Origin: Halarchaeum rubridurum | GTDB taxonomy: Archaea > Halobacteriota > Halobacteria > Halobacteriales > Halobacteriaceae | DNA length: 64,000 bases | Assembly (NCBI RefSeq): GCF_014647115.1 | Contig: NZ_BMOO01000005.1 | Coordinates: 124,001-188,000 of the forward strand | Reading direction: 5' to 3' | Shown here: positions 43,196-51,008 of the stretch, piece after piece | Numbering within the stretch: the first letter of the stretch is position 1 | How the letters are laid out: each line of letters begins with the position of its first letter | The notes under the pieces: model-generated | What the model saw: only the letters and a program-made list of their open reading frames with translations | Told to the model about the DNA's origin: nothing | The model's database searches: none | Made by a program: the position numbers and the translations under genes

Positions 43196-44026
43196 ATGAC
43201 TCTCGGCGCGCGGTTGCGCGGGCTCCTCGAACTCTGCCGGCCGGCGAACGCGGTCGTCTCGGGCGTGTTGACGCTCATCGGGGCGTACGTCGCGGGGCGG
43301 CCGTTCGCGCTCGCGGCGCTCGTCGCCGCGGTGGCGACGGTGTTCGCGACGGCGGCGGGGAACGCGATCAACGACTACTTCGACCGGGACATCGACGCGA
43401 TCAACGACCCGGAGCGGCCGATTCCGCGCGGCGCGGTGACGCCCCGGGGCGCGCTCGCCTTCAGCGGCGTCCTCTTCGCGGGTGCGACCGTCCTCGCGCT
43501 CACTCTCCCCGCGTTCGCTATCGTGGTCGCGGTGGTGAATCTCCTCGCACTCGTCGCCTACACGAAGGTGTTCAAGGGCCTCCCGGGGGCGGGGAACGCC
43601 GTCGTCGCGTACCTCGGCGGGAGCACGTTCCTCTTCGGTGCGGCCGCGGTCGGCCGCCCCCTCGCGGCGGTCGTCCTGTTCGCGCTCGCGGCGCTCTCGA
43701 CGCTCGCGCGCGAGGTCATCAAGGACGTCGAGGACGTCGCGGGCGACCGCGAGGAGGGGCTGAACACGCTCCCCATCGCGGTCGGAGAGCGCGCGGCGTG
43801 CTGGCTGGCGGCCGCGGTGCTCGCCGTCGCGGTGCTCGCCAGCCCGGTGCCGTACCTCCGCGACCTCTTCGGCGTCGCGTACCTCGCGGTCGTCGTGCCC
43901 GCGGACGTCGTGATGGCGTACGCGGGGTACGCGGCGTTCGACGACCCGGCACGCGCGCAGTCGCTCCTGAAGTACGGGATGTTCCTCGCGGCGGCGGCGT
44001 TCGTCGTCGGGCGCGCGTTCGCCTGA
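43196..44026 (+). CDS. UbiA-family geranylgeranylglycerol-phosphate geranylgeranyltransferase
   Basis: 276 aa with about eight to nine membrane helices. The two Asp-rich prenyl-diphosphate sites are NDYFDRDIDAIN and DVEDVAGDREEG. The sequence around RPANAVVSGVLTLIGAYVAG and the short size match archaeal digeranylgeranylglyceryl phosphate synthase, which adds the second C20 chain in archaeol synthesis. It completes the lipid theme with mvaD and idsA. The start at 43196 fits the family; an upstream GTG/ATG extension is unlikely. Confidence 0.9.
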   Translation: MTLGARLRGLLELCRPANAVVSGVLTLIGAYVAGRPFALAALVAAVATVFATAAGNAINDYFDRDIDAINDPERPIPRGAVTPRGALAFSGVLFAGATVLALTLPAFAIVVAVVNLLALVAYTKVFKGLPGAGNAVVAYLGGSTFLFGAAAVGRPLAAVVLFALAALSTLAREVIKDVEDVAGDREEGLNTLPIAVGERAACWLAAAVLAVAVLASPVPYLRDLFGVAYLAVVVPADVVMAYAGYAAFDDPARAQSLLKYGMFLAAAAFVVGRAFA

Positions 44027-44069
44027 GCGGCGCGGCGGCTTTTTGTCGGTGGCGGCCCTGCGGGCACAC

Positions 44070-44480
44070 ATGACCGACCCCGACGACGAGACGCTCGAAC
44101 GCGTCCTCGACTACGAGACCATCGCGGTCGTCGGCTGCTCGGGGACGCCCGGGAAGGCCGCCCACGACGTCCCGAACTACCTCCAGCGCCACGGCTACCA
44201 CATCGTGCCGGTGAACCCGACGACCGACGAGGTGCTCGGCGAGCGCGCCTACGATACGCTCGCGGACGTTGAGGAGGAAGTCGACGTCGTAGATGTCTTC
44301 CGGCCGAGCGGGGAGGTCGCGGGGATCGTCGCCGAAGCCATCGAACGCGACGACGTGAAGGCGGTCTGGACGCAGCTCGGCATCCGCGACGACGACGCGG
44401 CGGCGCGCGCGACGGACGCGGGGCTCACCGTCGTCCAGGACCGCTGCATGAAAGTCGAACACGGTCGTTTGAAGCGCTGA
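44070..44480 (+). CDS. CoA-binding domain protein
   Basis: 136 aa. A Rossmann-like fold is shown by IAVVGCSGTPGKAAHDVPNYLQRHGYHIVPVNP, VVDVFRPSGEVAGIVAEAI and VWTQLGIRDDDAAARA. This is the stand-alone CoA-binding protein family related to the N-terminal domain of succinyl-CoA synthetase alpha. The biological role is unknown. The start at 44070 is 43 bp after the prenyltransferase stop, so co-transcription is likely. Confidence 0.9.
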   Translation: MTDPDDETLERVLDYETIAVVGCSGTPGKAAHDVPNYLQRHGYHIVPVNPTTDEVLGERAYDTLADVEEEVDVVDVFRPSGEVAGIVAEAIERDDVKAVWTQLGIRDDDAAARATDAGLTVVQDRCMKVEHGRLKR

Positions 44481-44528
44481 GGCACTGAGGCGCGCGAACG
44501 GGCCCCGAACGGACGCGCGAGACGGGGC

Positions 44529-44804
44529 CTACGCGTCGGCGTCGTCCGTCTCCGCGTCCGCCCCCGGGTCGTCGAGGTCCGCGAGGGTGGCCTCGACGTC
44601 GACGCCGTTCTCCGCGGCGAGCGCCTCGACGAGCGCGCGCTGTTCGGCGAGTTCGTCCTCCAGTCGCGCGACGCGCTCGTTCGTGTCGCCGACGGTCTCG
44701 CTCATCTTCTCGACCTGCTTGCGGATGGCCTCGACGCGCTTGTAGAGTTTCTCCGCGAGGTCCGAGAGCTTGCTCACCGTGTTCGCCGTGCTCGTAAGTC
44801 CCAT
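44529..44804 (-). CDS. DUF5798-like coiled-coil protein
   Basis: 91 aa starting MGLTSTANTVSKLSDLAEKLY. Nearly the whole sequence to residue 65 is heptad coiled coil (SETVGDTNERVARLEDELAE), with an acidic tail. It resembles the haloarchaeal DUF5798 family. Function is unknown. It is divergent from the SRP RNA gene and convergent with the CoA-binding gene. Confidence 0.75.
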   Translation of the reverse strand: MGLTSTANTVSKLSDLAEKLYKRVEAIRKQVEKMSETVGDTNERVARLEDELAEQRALVEALAAENGVDVEATLADLDDPGADAETDDADA

Positions 44805-44862
44805 GGGCTCCCTTCGGTCGGCGGGGAGCAAAGGCCTTCCCCACCGGGGTAACGAAAGGCCC

Positions 44863-44868
44863 TTACGT
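44863..44868 (+). promoter_or_regulatory. TATA-like box of the SRP RNA gene
   Basis: TTACGT is about 25-30 bp before the inferred 5' end of the 7S RNA. Confidence 0.4.
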
Positions 44869-44891
44869 CCCACCCGGTTAGAGTGGAGTGA

Positions 44892-45176
44892 ACTAGGCCG
44901 GGCGGTTTGGCCCCGCCCCTCGCCCGCGACACGGTCATCAGCGGGGGCCGAACACCGAGGAAGTCCGACCCGCCCGGGTCGGACCCCGGAAGCCGACAGA
45001 GAAACCTCGTCCTTCGGGGGCGACGGCTCGTCGTTCGCGCGCCTGCAGGGGCGTCGCGGCGCGATTCGTCGGTGCGACCCCGTCAGGCACGGAAGTGAGC
45101 AGCGGAGCACCGGACGTCCGTCGCTCGAAGGGTCGCGGGGTGGAGGAGGCGACCGGGACTATCCGGCCCGGAACGG
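44892..45176 (+). ncRNA. ffs: Signal recognition particle (7S) RNA
   Basis: The SRP54-binding loop is unmistakable: GTCAGGCACGGAAGTGAGCAG lies at about 45083-45103 (conserved GTCAGG, GGAAG and AGCAGC elements). The ends pair as the archaeal helix 1 (CCGGGC at 44898 with GCCCGG ending at 45171). GC-rich long helices fill the rest. The exact 5' and 3' ends are estimated. No ORF in this stretch is convincing. Confidence 0.93.
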
Positions 45177-45222
45177 TCGGGCGACCTCGGCCCGTTCACC
45201 ATTCATACGTCATTCTCCGTCC

Positions 45223-45426
45223 TCACTGCTCCAAGAGCCAGAGCCGGTAGTACGCCACCGCGAGCACCGCCGCCGGTCCGAGACAGAGCGTGAGCGCCGC
45301 CCACCGTTGACCCGTCGCCCCGATGTCGCGCCCGGCCGCGTCCCGGTAGACGTACCACGCACCCGCGACCGACGCGCCGGCGTAGACGGTGAGGGCGACG
45401 AATCGGACGAGCGGGCGCGTCAACAT
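45223..45426 (-). CDS. Two-helix small membrane protein, unknown
   Basis: 67 aa from ATG (GTG at 45435 is possible). Helices at about residues 8-27 and 44-62 are joined by a polar loop containing YRDAAGRDIGATGQ. It lies between the SRP RNA and the degenerate histidine kinase and is transcribed away from the kinase. No family recognised. Confidence 0.6.
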   Translation of the reverse strand: MLTRPLVRFVALTVYAGASVAGAWYVYRDAAGRDIGATGQRWAALTLCLGPAAVLAVAYYRLWLLEQ

Positions 45427-45500
45427 ACTGCCCACGTCTCCTGGCCGTCACAAGTACCTCGTGGCCGTCGCCCCTCAGGGACGCGTCGCTCTCACGCCGC

Positions 45501-45506
45501 TTATAC
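45501..45506 (+). promoter_or_regulatory. TATA box upstream of the 45546 kinase and its leader codons
   Basis: TTATAC is 26-31 bp before an ATG at 45532 (mini-ORF) and 40-45 bp before the kinase ATG. Confidence 0.5.
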
Positions 45507-45531
45507 CGCGCGACCGCGTAGGGGGCGACCT

Positions 45532-45549
45532 ATGGGTGGTGCTCGATGA
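45532..45549 (+). other. Possible five-codon leader ORF (MGGAR)
   Basis: ATG GGT GGT GCT CGA TGA begins at the expected leaderless position. Its TGA overlaps the kinase ATG (45546-45549), so translation of the kinase could be coupled to it. Coding status unproven. Confidence 0.3.
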
Positions 45550-46814
45550 CCGAGTCGTTCGCGCCCGCGTTCTTCGAGGACGTGGTCGCAGCCGTCGGGG
45601 TCGGTGTCGTCGTCTACGACGAGCACGGATACCTCGTCTCCGTCAGCGACGCGTACGCCGCGCTGTTCGACGTCGATACCTCGGCGCTCGTCGGGACGGC
45701 GCTGTGGCGGATCGACCACGCGCTCGACCCGGAGCGCTTCGCGGCGCACTGGAACGCCGTCGACGAGGCGGGGACGCGACGCGCGGAGGCGACGCACGAG
45801 GTCGATGGCCGGTCGGTGCCCGTCACGACGGTCACGACGCACCGGAGCGTCGACGGCGACGCCTACCACTTCGTGGCGGTCACGGACCGCCGCGAGGACG
45901 AACGCCGCGAAGCCGCGATGGCGGCCCGGGACGACTACCTCGACGCGTTCGCGGCCGTCGTCACCGACGACCTCCGCGACCCGCTCGACGACGCGCAGGG
46001 CTGTATCAATCGGCTCGCGGCGGACGTCGACGACCGCGCGGAGATAGGCTTGCTCGACGGCGCACTCGACCGAATGGAGGCGCTCGTCGACAACCTCGAC
46101 ACCCGGGCCCGCGACGACGGCGCGCTCACCGACCCCGACCCCGTCCCAGTCGGTGAGGTCGCCACCGCGGCGTGGGTGACCGTCGACGCCCGCGGGGCGA
46201 CGCTCGACCGCGCCCTCGTCGACCACGAACTCCGCGCCGACCCCACCCAACTCCAACAGCTCTTCGAGCACCTCTTTCGCAACAGCGTCGAGCATAGCTC
46301 GACTGGCCTGCGGAGCGAGTCCGCGGACAGCGTCGAACACGGCTCGACTGGCCCGCAGCAAGAAGCTGCAGACAGCGTCGAACACGGCTCGACTGGCCCG
46401 CAGCAAGAAGCTGCGGACAGCGTCGAACACGGCTCGACTGACCTGCAGCAAGAAGCTGCGGACAGCGTCGAACACGGCTCGACTGGCCCGCAGCAAGAAG
46501 CTGCGGACAGCGTCGAACACGGTTCAACGCCCGCAGAGGACGAGCGCGCGACAGCCGTGACGATCACCGTCGGCGCGCTTGCGGACGGCTTCTACGTCGC
46601 CGACGACGGCCCCGGCATCCCGGCCGAGCGACGCGAACGCGTCTTCGAGGCGGGCGTGTCGGGCGACGTGGACGGTGCCGGAATCGGTCTGCGGATCGTC
46701 GCCGAGATCGCCGACACGCACGGCTGGACGGTCACGCTGACGGAGAGTGCGGCCGGCGGCGCGCGCTTCGAGTTCCGCGCCGAGGAGTCCGAAACGCGCG
46801 AGCGGGCGCCGTAG
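45546..46814 (+). CDS. PAS-domain histidine kinase homologue lacking the phosphoacceptor His
   Basis: 422 aa. A PAS domain is at about 12-115. The H-box reads FAAVVTDDLRDPL: the position of the usual His (VVSHDLRSPL in the kinase at 36 kb) is Asp141, GAC instead of CAC. The ATPase domain keeps YVADDGPGIPAERRE and the glycine-rich GAGIGLRI. The N-box region (residues 246-335) is expanded into six 15-residue units. It may act as a sensor without autophosphorylation, or be decaying. No adjacent response regulator. Confidence 0.85.
   Translation: MTESFAPAFFEDVVAAVGVGVVVYDEHGYLVSVSDAYAALFDVDTSALVGTALWRIDHALDPERFAAHWNAVDEAGTRRAEATHEVDGRSVPVTTVTTHRSVDGDAYHFVAVTDRREDERREAAMAARDDYLDAFAAVVTDDLRDPLDDAQGCINRLAADVDDRAEIGLLDGALDRMEALVDNLDTRARDDGALTDPDPVPVGEVATAAWVTVDARGATLDRALVDHELRADPTQLQQLFEHLFRNSVEHSSTGLRSESADSVEHGSTGPQQEAADSVEHGSTGPQQEAADSVEHGSTDLQQEAADSVEHGSTGPQQEAADSVEHGSTPAEDERATAVTITVGALADGFYVADDGPGIPAERRERVFEAGVSGDVDGAGIGLRIVAEIADTHGWTVTLTESAAGGARFEFRAEESETRERAP
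46281..46550 (+). repeat. Six tandem 45-bp repeats in the N-box of the kinase
   Basis: Units start at 46281, 46326, 46371, 46416, 46461 and 46506. The four inner units are nearly identical in DNA and encode DSVEHGSTGPQQEAA (one unit has DLQQ). The first is diverged (NSVEHSSTGLRSESA) and the last keeps only the DSVEHGST start. Confidence 0.93.
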
Positions 46815-46825
46815 TACCGCTCGCG

Positions 46826-47731
46826 CTACTCGCGGTGGCCGGCGGCGAGGTCGCCCGCGACGTCGAGTTCGCCTTCGAGGGTGCGCGTCGGGTACGGGAT
46901 GTCGATTCCCTCCGCGTCGAAGCGCTCCTTCACGTTCTGGACGTACTCGCCGCGGGTCTGCACGAAGTCCGCGCGCGAGGGGTCCGCGATCCAAAAGCGA
47001 CTCTTCAGGCCGACGTAGGAGTCACCGAGTTCGGTGAGACGCACCGAGACGCCCGGATCGTCCATGATGCCGTCGTGCTTCTCGGCCTCCTCGACGATTA
47101 TCTCGGTCGCCTTGTCGATGTCGTCGTCGTAGCCGATGCCGAAGAGGAACTGGACGCGGAGTTTGTCCTTGGCGACCGGGTTCTTGATGACGCCGTCCGT
47201 GAGGTTCGAGTTCGGGACGGTGAGGAGTTCGTTGTCGAAGGTGCGAACGCGGGTGACGCGGAGGCTGATGTCCTCGACGACGCCCGAGTTGCCGTCCCAC
47301 TCGATCCAGTCGCCGATGCGGAACGGCTTGTCCGTGTAGATGAAGACGCCCGCGACGAAGTTCGCCAGGACGTCCTGCATGGCGAACCCGATGGCGAGCG
47401 TCGCGGCCGCGGCGACCGTCGCCAGCGCCGTCAGGATGTTGCCGTAGCCCGCAAAGGCGAACGCGACGCCGATGGCGACGGCGACGATCCCGATGGAGAC
47501 CACCTTCTGGAGCGGGCTCTTCGCGTGCCTGTCGAGCCCGCGCCGGTCCATCACGCGGCTCGCGACCGGCGCGACCGTCACCTTCCCGAGGACGTAGAGG
47601 CCGACGGCGACGACGACGAACGTGACGGCCGCGCCGATGGCCGCCGCGTAGCTCGGCGCGAGCCCCGCGCCCTGGAGCCAGCTCCCGACGAAGCCGCTCG
47701 CCCCGCCGGCCTGCAGCGGGAGGGCGCTCAT
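46826..47731 (-). CDS. MscS-family mechanosensitive channel
   Basis: 301 aa. Three or four membrane helices; the pore-lining helix TVAAAATLAIGFAMQDVLANFVAG is followed by the beta domain signature PFRIGDWIEWDGNSGVVEDISLRVTRVRTFDN and VPNSNL. These are core MscS features. It releases solutes on hypo-osmotic shock. The start (MSALPLQAGG) overlaps the yhbY stop by 4 bp, so the two are co-translated. Length is normal for small MscS proteins. Confidence 0.93.
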   Translation of the reverse strand: MSALPLQAGGASGFVGSWLQGAGLAPSYAAAIGAAVTFVVVAVGLYVLGKVTVAPVASRVMDRRGLDRHAKSPLQKVVSIGIVAVAIGVAFAFAGYGNILTALATVAAAATLAIGFAMQDVLANFVAGVFIYTDKPFRIGDWIEWDGNSGVVEDISLRVTRVRTFDNELLTVPNSNLTDGVIKNPVAKDKLRVQFLFGIGYDDDIDKATEIIVEEAEKHDGIMDDPGVSVRLTELGDSYVGLKSRFWIADPSRADFVQTRGEYVQNVKERFDAEGIDIPYPTRTLEGELDVAGDLAAGHRE

Positions 47732-47970
47732 CGCGTGTACACCGCCGTGTTCCCCCGCGTCTCCACGAGGTCGGCGTTCACGGCGTCGCACAGCTCCTCC
47801 GCGAGCTCCTCGGTCGTCGTCCCGCCGCGCGACGAGCGGAGGAACTTCACTTTCACGACGTCGCGGTCCGCGAGCTGGTCGTCGAGCTCGTCCACGACCG
47901 CCTCGACGCCCCCCTTTCCGACCCAGACGGTCACGTCCGCCTCGTGGGCCTTCGTGCGTAGATCAGCCAT
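47728..47970 (-). CDS. YhbY/CRM-family RNA-binding protein
   Basis: 80 aa. A KH-like CRM fold: VTVWVGKGGVEAVVDELDDQL corresponds to the conserved iGKxG loop, with VKVKFLRSS and ELCDAVNADLVETRGNTAVYTR following. The bacterial homologue YhbY is linked to large-subunit assembly; archaeal single-CRM proteins are presumed to bind rRNA. It is coupled to the MscS gene and follows the RNase P subunit gene. Confidence 0.93.
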   Translation of the reverse strand: MADLRTKAHEADVTVWVGKGGVEAVVDELDDQLADRDVVKVKFLRSSRGGTTTEELAEELCDAVNADLVETRGNTAVYTR

Positions 47971-48023
47971 ACGTCCCCGCTAACTCGCGGCGACGGTTTG
48001 AATCTATTGTCCCCGACCGGGGC

Positions 48024-48299
48024 TCAGTAGGGGTGGCGCGCCTGCGCGCCGCAGTCGCACGTCGTGACGACGTGGCCGTCCCGCAACCGGGTGCGGGCGT
48101 TCCGACCCGGGACGAGGTAGGCGTCGCAGTCGTCGCAGGTGAACCGGACGAGTTCGCGCGGGAGGCGCAGGCGGTTGCGTTCGGCGATCCGGCGGGCGAG
48201 CCGGACGTACTCGCGCGCGCGGTCGCCCTCGCCGTCGCGCGCGGCGGCCGCCGCCAGCGACGCCAACCGGTCGATTCGCTCCGCGGCGATTCCGCTCAC
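48024..48299 (-). CDS. rnp4: Ribonuclease P protein component 4 (Rpr2/Rpp21)
   Basis: 91 aa from GTG. An N-terminal helix pair (IAAERIDRLASLAAAAARDG ... RAREYVRLARRIAERNRLRLP) precedes a C4 zinc ribbon (CDDC ... CDCG) with YLVPGRNARTRLRDGHVVTT. These match archaeal Rnp4, a subunit that with Rnp1 binds the RNase P specificity domain for tRNA 5' processing. It lies upstream of yhbY on the same strand. Confidence 0.94.
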   Translation of the reverse strand: MSGIAAERIDRLASLAAAAARDGEGDRAREYVRLARRIAERNRLRLPRELVRFTCDDCDAYLVPGRNARTRLRDGHVVTTCDCGAQARHPY

Positions 48300-48372
48300 A
48301 CGCCTCCTCGGGGCCCGACGGGGCAAAGCGTTTCGATACACCTTTTCGCCCCCGGACCATCGACGCCACCCG

Positions 48373-49428
48373 ATGCGCGCGCTCAACTACCTGGAGCTGG
48401 CGGGCCCGCTCGAACGCAGCGGGATCGCCACCGCCGCACGCCAGCAGCACGCCGCGCTCGCCCCGACCGACGTCGCGGTCCGAACGCGGCCGTGGGCGGG
48501 CGACGGCCCCCTCGACACCGCCGTCTCGCTCGCGCGCGGCGACGGCGTCTTCGCTGACGTCGACCTCGCGCACTGCCACCTCTTCGGACCGGGGTCGGTC
48601 GCCGTCGCGCGCCACGCCCGCCGCACCGACACCCCGCTCGTCCTCCACGCGCACACGCTCCGCGAGAACACGATGGGGAGCTGGCGCGGCGTCGAACTCC
48701 TCGCCGACCCCCTGGAGCGCTACCTCCGGTGGTTCTACTCGCTCGCCGACCTCGTCATCGCGCCCTCGCGGTACGCGAAGGAGCGCCTCGAAACCTACCC
48801 CATCGACGCCCCCGTGGACGTGCTGACGAACGGCGTCGACCTCGACTCCCTCGACGGGGTTGACGAGTACCGCGACCCCTACCGGGAGCGCTTCGACCTG
48901 GAGGGAACGGTCGTCTTCACGGTCGGCAACGTCTTCGAGCGCAAGGGGCTCACGACGTTCTGCGAGCTCGCGGGGCGCACCGACTACGAGTTCGTCTGGT
49001 TCGGCCCGTACGACACCGGCCCACACGCCTCCGAGTCGGTCAAGCGCTGGGTGAACGACCCCCCGGAGAGCGTCACGTTCACGGGGTGGGTCGACGACAA
49101 ACGCGGCGCGTTCGGCGCGGGCGACATCTTCATCTTCCCGACGAAGAGCGAGACGCAGGGGCTCGTCGCCCTGGAGGCGATGGCCTGCGGGAAGGCCTGT
49201 ATCCTCAGCGACCTCCCGGTCTTCCGCGAGTACTTCACGGACGGCGAGGACTGTCTCCTCTGCGCGGACGAGGCCGAGTACGTCGACGCCATCGAGCGCC
49301 TCGCGGCCGACCCCGAACTCCGCGCCGAACTCGGCGCGAACGCCCGCGAGACGGCGCGCGAACACTCGCTGGACCGCGTCGGCGAGGAGCTCGCCGGCAT
49401 CTACCACGACCTCGTCGGGGCGACCTGA
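48373..49428 (+). CDS. Glycosyltransferase family 4 protein 1
   Basis: 351 aa, GT-B fold. The acceptor domain begins MRALNYLELAGPLERSG. The donor domain has VFTVGNVFERKGL and the C-terminal motif FPTKSETQGLVALEAMACGKACI (E-x7-E). It is closely coupled to the next glycosyltransferase (TGA directly followed by ATG). The sugar and acceptor are unknown; a lipid or surface glycan is plausible. The start is the Met at the fold's first strand. Confidence 0.9.
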   Translation: MRALNYLELAGPLERSGIATAARQQHAALAPTDVAVRTRPWAGDGPLDTAVSLARGDGVFADVDLAHCHLFGPGSVAVARHARRTDTPLVLHAHTLRENTMGSWRGVELLADPLERYLRWFYSLADLVIAPSRYAKERLETYPIDAPVDVLTNGVDLDSLDGVDEYRDPYRERFDLEGTVVFTVGNVFERKGLTTFCELAGRTDYEFVWFGPYDTGPHASESVKRWVNDPPESVTFTGWVDDKRGAFGAGDIFIFPTKSETQGLVALEAMACGKACILSDLPVFREYFTDGEDCLLCADEAEYVDAIERLAADPELRAELGANARETAREHSLDRVGEELAGIYHDLVGAT

Positions 49429-50547
49429 ATGGCCGACCCCGACCTCCCCGCCGTCGCGGCGTTCACCGACACCTACCTCCCGACGGTCAACGGCGCGACG
49501 TACACCGTCCGCACGTGGCGCGAGCGCTGGCAGGCCCGGGGCGGCCGGATGGACGTCGTCTACCCTGACGCCGACTACGACCCCGACCCCGGCGAACACC
49601 CCGTCGCCAGCGTCGACTTCCCCTTCTACGAGGGGTACCGCCTCGCCGCCCCGCACGTCCCGCGCGGCGTCGTGACGCCCGACGTCGTCCACGCCCACTC
49701 GCCGTTCGCGGTCGGCGTCGCGGGCTACCGCTACGCCCGCCGTCACGACGCACCCTTCGTCGTCTCCTACCACACGCCGACGAGCGAGTACGTCGAGTAC
49801 GTCGCACCCGACGCGCTCGTCTCGCCCCTGGAGCGCGTCAGCGCCGCGTGGGAGCGGTGGTTCCTCGACCGCGCGGACCTCGTGCTCGCGCCGAGCGAGC
49901 GCACCCGCGAGCGCGTCCGCGACCTCGGCGTCTCGGCGCCGGCCGAGGCGCTCCCGAACGGCGTCGACGTCGATTTCTTCGCGCCCGCGGGCGACGACGC
50001 CGTCGCGGACTTCCGCGCGCGCCACGACCTCGGGAGCGGGCCGCTCGTCGGCTACACCGGCCGGCACGGCTACGAGAAGCGCCTCGCGGACCTCGTGGAC
50101 GCCGCCGCCGCCCTCGACGCGACGCTCGTCCTCGGCGGCGACGGGCCCGCCCGCGACGACCTCGCGGCCCGCGCCCGCGAGCGCGGCGTCGACGCGCGCT
50201 TCCTCGGCTTCCTCCCCCGCGAGGAACTCCCCGCGTTCTACAGCGCGCTCGACGTCTTCGCGTTCCCGAGCCCCGTCGAGACGCAGGGGCTCGTCGCTCT
50301 GGAGGCGAACGCCTGCGGGACGCCGGTCGTCGGTGCGGACGCCGGCGCGCTCACCGAGACCGTCGACGACGGCGAGACGGGCTATCACTACCCGGCCGGC
50401 GACGTCGCGGCGTTCCGCGACGCGATTCGGCGCGCGCTCGACGAACGCGAGGCGCTCGCGGCGACGTGTCTCGACAGGCGTGAAGAAGTGAGTGTTTCGC
50501 GGGCCGTCGAGCGTCTCGCGGCGGTCTACGGCCGCCTGCTCGACTAG
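49429..50547 (+). CDS. Glycosyltransferase family 4 protein 2
   Basis: 372 aa, GT-B fold, beginning AAFTDTYLPTVNGATYTVRTW, the classical acceptor-binding N-terminus. LPNGVDVDFF, VGYTGRHGYEKRL and FPSPVETQGLVALEANACGTPVV (E-x7-E) are the donor-binding motifs. It resembles GT4 enzymes that glycosylate diacylglycerol-type lipids. The gene is immediately adjacent to the previous one, so the pair may add successive sugars to one acceptor (inference). Confidence 0.9.
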   Translation: MADPDLPAVAAFTDTYLPTVNGATYTVRTWRERWQARGGRMDVVYPDADYDPDPGEHPVASVDFPFYEGYRLAAPHVPRGVVTPDVVHAHSPFAVGVAGYRYARRHDAPFVVSYHTPTSEYVEYVAPDALVSPLERVSAAWERWFLDRADLVLAPSERTRERVRDLGVSAPAEALPNGVDVDFFAPAGDDAVADFRARHDLGSGPLVGYTGRHGYEKRLADLVDAAAALDATLVLGGDGPARDDLAARARERGVDARFLGFLPREELPAFYSALDVFAFPSPVETQGLVALEANACGTPVVGADAGALTETVDDGETGYHYPAGDVAAFRDAIRRALDEREALAATCLDRREEVSVSRAVERLAAVYGRLLD

Positions 50548-50955
50548 TTAGTCGCGGTCTTCGAGCGCGTTCGCGATGCGGTCGAGCTTGTTGTTCGTGC
50601 GCTCGACCTCCTTGCGGAGCTCCTCGAGTTCGCGGCCGATCTTCTTCTGCGCGCCCGAGTCGCCCTCCTCGCCGCGACCGCCGGGACCGCGGCCACCGGG
50701 ACCGCCGCCCATGCCGCCGGGGCCGCCGCCGCCCATCATACCGCCCATCATCTGCGCGAACGGGTTGCCGCCGCCACCGCCGCCCATGCCGCCGGGGCCG
50801 CCCTCGCCGCCCATCCGCTCTTCGAGTTCCTCGCGGCGGGAGGCGCCCTCGCCGTCCTCGCGCTCCTCTCGCTCCGCGCGAATCTCCTCGACGCGCTCGC
50901 GGAAGGACTTCGTCTCCTCCTCTCCCTCGTCCTCGGTGGGTTCGTCGTCTGCCAT
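50548..50955 (-). CDS. Gly/Met-rich coiled-coil protein, unknown
   Basis: 135 aa. An acidic N-terminus with a charged helix (FRERVEEIRAEREERED), then a central tract of about 50 residues made almost only of Gly, Met, Pro and Arg (GGPGGMGGG-type repeats with NPFAQMMGGMM). The C-terminal coiled coil is LEELRKEVERTNNKLDRIANAL. The layout helix - Gly/Met linker - helix resembles no enzyme I know. It is convergent with the glycosyltransferase (stops abut). Confidence 0.75.
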   Translation of the reverse strand: MADDEPTEDEGEEETKSFRERVEEIRAEREEREDGEGASRREELEERMGGEGGPGGMGGGGGGNPFAQMMGGMMGGGGPGGMGGGPGGRGPGGRGEEGDSGAQKKIGRELEELRKEVERTNNKLDRIANALEDRD

Positions 50956-51008
50956 GCCCGCCGTTTCGCGTGACGGCGTGAAAAGCCCTGTGTCCTCGCG
51001 CCCCGCCC

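Noticed and set aside
44770-45549. 259-codon plus-strand frame across the SRP RNA
   Set aside because: The stretch is accounted for by the 7S RNA with its conserved SRP54 loop; protein sequence is low complexity.
46281-46550. Tandem repeats considered as a CRISPR array
   Set aside because: Units are contiguous, without unique spacers, and encode an in-frame protein repeat.
48004-50388. 794-codon minus-strand frame
   Set aside because: Antisense to two clear glycosyltransferases and frame-shifted over rnp4; no motif.
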